Under the pieces are notes generated by a model that made no database searches, was not told the origin of the DNA, and saw only the letters and a program-made list of their open reading frames with translations. A stretch of 15,201 nt of DNA from contig CAJVYJ010000026.1 of NCBI GenBank assembly GCA_913009475.1, positions 1 to 15,201 on the forward strand, in the 5' to 3' direction. Every line of letters starts with the position of its first letter. Position 1 is the stretch's first letter. Origin of the DNA: an uncultured Actinomycetes bacterium (GTDB taxonomy: Bacteria; Actinomycetota; Aquicultoria; CAJVYJ01). The position numbers were made by a program, and so were the translations under genes. Below are positions 13,087 to 15,201 of this stretch, piece after piece.

Positions 13087-14157
13087 TTAGGCCTTTGGTA
13101 GTTTAGTTGTATTAATATTAAACGCCGCTTGTATTCTCCGGCCCGCGTCAATTGCTTTACCGGGCAATAAATGGGAGTAGGTGTTTAACGTCATTGTTAA
13201 GCTGCTATGGCCAAGTTGACCTTGGATAAACTTTAAATCCTCACCGGAAGCCACGAGAGTGCTCGCATAGGTGTGACGTAATGAATGAAACTTTACCCGC
13301 GGTAATCCAGCGCGTTTCAGTAAGGGCAGGAATTCCCGATTATAGAAATTACTCCAATCCAATGGGCCGCCGTTGGACTTGGTAAAGATTAGATCGCTTT
13401 CTTTACCGGCTTTTACTCTTGCCAGTTCGTCAACCAATAATGGGGGAATAACTATTTGCCTATATGAACCCCGACTTTTAGGAGTTGATATTTTACCCCG
13501 AACATAATTCCTTGTAATGCTAATAACACCGGCCACGAGGTCTATATCTTGCCAACGCAACGCCATCAACTCACCGGCACGACAACCGGTTAGAAGGGCG
13601 GTAATGATGAGCAGACGCGTTTGCCCTTGGGCGGCGGCAAGTAGTGTGTCCACTTGATCAGCCGATAGTATTTTAACCTCTTTATGTTCTACACGTGGCT
13701 TTTTAATAAAGTCGGTAGGGTTTTTATAACAGTAACCCCATATCATAGCTTTTTTAAATATCATCCGGGCTACCGTGAGATGATAACCCACAGTCCGGTT
13801 GGAAATATGACCAATTTTAGTAGCTAAATAGTTTTCAACTTGAAGAGTTGTTATATTCCTTACGTTGCTGCTTTTAAAACGCTCTACAAGCTGCTTGGAG
13901 ATGTTTTGATAGAAGTCTAGGGTACTTGGCTTTACTTGGGCTTTAAGGCTCTCCAGCCAATTATCCACTAACTCATTAAACCCGATGTTTTTATCTTGAT
14001 ATGTTCCCTCATAAACACTACCGACAATATCCGCTAAAGCTCTTTCGGCCTGTTTCAGAGTCGCTCCGGGAAGTGTTTTCCACTTCTGTTTTCCATCCAC
14101 GTAAAAAACTATCGCATAATTACCACTTGCCCGCTTGATGATACTACCTCTTGCCAT
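13087..14157 (-). CDS. int: Tyrosine site-specific integrase (phage/ICE type)
   Basis: This recombinase of 356 residues integrates and excises a mobile element. An N-terminal arm-binding domain (about 1-55, GNYAIVFYVDGKQKWKTLPG) is followed by a SAM-like core-binding domain (about 58-150) and the catalytic domain (about 160-335). All catalytic residues are visible: Arg193 (TGCRAGEL), Lys227 (STPKSRG), His291 and Arg294 (HSLRHTYAS), His317 (LGHSS) and nucleophile Tyr327 (NTYSHL). It should be active. AGGAAGGAAGG just upstream gives a ribosome site. The gene lies 31 bases behind a zinc-finger protein on the same strand and points toward the tRNA, the standard layout of a tRNA-integrated phage or genomic island. 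The cargo continues beyond the right edge of the window. Confidence 0.95.
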   Translation of the reverse strand: MARGSIIKRASGNYAIVFYVDGKQKWKTLPGATLKQAERALADIVGSVYEGTYQDKNIGFNELVDNWLESLKAQVKPSTLDFYQNISKQLVERFKSSNVRNITTLQVENYLATKIGHISNRTVGYHLTVARMIFKKAMIWGYCYKNPTDFIKKPRVEHKEVKILSADQVDTLLAAAQGQTRLLIITALLTGCRAGELMALRWQDIDLVAGVISITRNYVRGKISTPKSRGSYRQIVIPPLLVDELARVKAGKESDLIFTKSNGGPLDWSNFYNREFLPLLKRAGLPRVKFHSLRHTYASTLVASGEDLKFIQGQLGHSSLTMTLNTYSHLLPGKAIDAGRRIQAAFNINTTKLPKA

Positions 14158-14188
14158 TTTAACCGCCTTCCTTCCTGATTGATTATAA

Positions 14189-15037
14189 CTAGCCTAAGAA
14201 CGCCCATTTCTTTATCTCTCTATCTAAGCCGCCTTCACGGTTAAGTCTTTCCCAACGTTTTTGGTGTGGCGTGCAGCAAAACTTTCGCTTGGTATGTAGG
14301 TTTTGGCAGCCGGGAAGTTGGCATTTTTTTACTTCCTTGCCGCGAATTACAAAACGGTATAACTGAAGAGCGATAGCACCGGCTAAGGTATAATGGCTTA
14401 ATGTAAGGGCCGTAGGTTCTACCCTGACAATATAAACGCCGGTTTCATTAAGTAAGTAGGTTAACTTGTTATAGAATCGTTCGCGCTCCGGCGGTGTAAG
14501 CTTTTTGTAATTCCTTGCCTTATCAAAGGCGGATTTTATACTTTCCTGAAATAAGTTAATTAAATAAAATGGTTCGGCGTTATCTGGATATGGCCAAGGG
14601 GAATCACTGTTAAAGTGTCGCAGTCCTAACAAGCCGTATTCATTAACAAAATCAAGATAGGCTTCATAAGTATATGGTAGTTCAGCAAAGCGAATAAATA
14701 AATCTCTATCCGGCGTTAGTTCGGTCGATGTCCAAAGGCCGGTTTTACTCTTTTTAGGTTCAACTATGTAATCAGTACCATCCTGGTCGGTTTGCACTTT
14801 ATAAGGCTGATAGGAATTTAAAGGATTGAATGAAATCTTAACGGCGCCCTTATAGCTAGCGGTTTGGGTTGGTCTAGCTGCTTGTGATAGCTGCTTGTTT
14901 TCGCTCTCTAGCTGCTTAATATGTTTAACCACTTTTTGATAAGACTTTTTAGAATGAATAGCGCAAAATTTAGCGTTTCCACGGTCGCGCGCTATTGGAG
15001 TTAGGCAATATGGAAATTCACAAGTTTTTTTATCCAC
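14189..15037 (-). CDS. Two-zinc-finger protein of unknown function, upstream of integrase
   Basis: This protein has 282 residues and I do not recognise it firmly. Two Cys/His modules with the same C-x4-C layout flank a helical middle: Cys6, Cys11, Cys25, His28 at the N terminus, and Cys239, Cys244, Cys254, His258 at the C terminus (CQLPGCQNLHTKRKFCCTPH). The second resembles CGNR-type zinc fingers of DNA-binding proteins. A short coiled coil (31-52) follows the first finger. The core contains YLDFVNEYGLLGL (127-139) and a helix LSHYTLAGAIALQLYRFVIRG (213-233). The start is a GTG at 15037 behind AAAGG (spacing 6). Gene order, promoter and flanking inverted repeats suggest a regulator or accessory DNA-binding protein of the mobile element, co-transcribed with int. 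That role is inference. Confidence 0.8.
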   Translation of the reverse strand: MDKKTCEFPYCLTPIARDRGNAKFCAIHSKKSYQKVVKHIKQLESENKQLSQAARPTQTASYKGAVKISFNPLNSYQPYKVQTDQDGTDYIVEPKKSKTGLWTSTELTPDRDLFIRFAELPYTYEAYLDFVNEYGLLGLRHFNSDSPWPYPDNAEPFYLINLFQESIKSAFDKARNYKKLTPPERERFYNKLTYLLNETGVYIVRVEPTALTLSHYTLAGAIALQLYRFVIRGKEVKKCQLPGCQNLHTKRKFCCTPHQKRWERLNREGGLDREIKKWAFLG

Positions 15038-15117
15038 TTTATACCTTTATATAAATGTAGCTATGAAGTTCTTTATTACATTTTGTAAACCAGCAGTTCA
15101 AAGCCATTAATTTCTTT

Positions 15118-15180
15118 AATGTAGTTATTTGTTATTCCTACCTTACAACTACATTATAACCTATACTTAATAAAAAGCAA
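15118..15180 (-). promoter_or_regulatory. Strong promoter with overlapping operator-like inverted repeat
   Basis: On the minus strand, TTGCTT (15180-15175), a 16-bp spacer and a consensus TATAAT (15158-15153) form a sigma-A/sigma-70 promoter for the zinc-finger/int operon, leaving a leader of about 110 bases. A perfect 9-bp inverted repeat (AATGTAGTT at 15118-15126, AACTACATT at 15147-15155) overlaps the -10 and the start site. A related AATGTAGCT lies at 15054-15062 and a palindrome TTACA-TTT-TGTAA at 15076-15088. The layout suggests repression. Confidence 0.65.
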
Positions 15181-15201
15181 GTTTATTTATTACCAAGTGA
15201 A

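Noticed and set aside
12869..13090. TAAGCAGG/CCTGCTTA inverted octamers bracketing the tRNA-integrase spacer as att sites
   Set aside because: Eight bases is within chance, the orientation is inverted instead of direct, and the tRNA 3' end is a better attachment core.

Overview
The window looks like the edge of a draft contig from an uncultured bacterium with roughly 45% GC. Three signs support a bacterium of Gram-positive ancestry, possibly a deep-branching, largely anaerobic Actinobacteriota relative: the gene order cysS-rlmB-yacP, an amidotransferase subunit GatB, and a set of core genes with strong Shine-Dalgarno sites. That placement is an inference; no ribosomal RNA is present. Bases 1-141 are not genomic: positions 84-141 match the full 58-nt Illumina P5/TruSeq universal adapter, preceded by a T tract and about 70 unrelated bases. 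The first gene (cysS) is therefore cut by an artefact, not by biology.

Layout. 143-2788: a translation and RNA-processing cluster (3' part of cysS, then rlmB and yacP overlapping by 4 bases). The 571-base gap between cysS and rlmB is packed with repeats: two direct copies of a ~157-bp element, one of them split by a 118-bp MITE with terminal inverted repeats and a 3-bp target duplication. 2792-2870 is a perfect 33-bp inverted repeat of REP/RAYT type that can also serve as a terminator. 2938-4960: a YbaK-type aminoacyl-tRNA deacylase and gatB. 5110-9206: four collinear genes that automatic annotation would name homocitrate synthase, isopropylmalate/homoaconitate dehydratase large and small subunits, and isopropylmalate/homoisocitrate dehydrogenase. 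The dehydrogenase carries the Ser and Asn that bind isocitrate in isocitrate dehydrogenases, so I read the set as an oxidative half-TCA module: Re-type citrate synthase, LeuCD-type aconitase and isocitrate dehydrogenase, making 2-oxoglutarate from acetyl-CoA and oxaloacetate. 9288-11060: a six-helix membrane protein with GAF and intact GGDEF domains.

11061-12545: a small secreted-protein gene on the minus strand, too short for ordinary ORF calling and apparently interrupted at an A7 slippery run, followed by a tandem pair of 164-residue paralogous lipoproteins behind an extended -10 promoter. 12620-12786: a structured palindromic element ending one base before a tRNA gene with anticodon CAT (12788-12864). 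13087-15037: the left end of an integrated element: a complete tyrosine integrase and a two-zinc-finger protein of unknown function, both on the minus strand, driven by a strong promoter overlapped by operator-like inverted repeats. The other end of that element lies outside the window.
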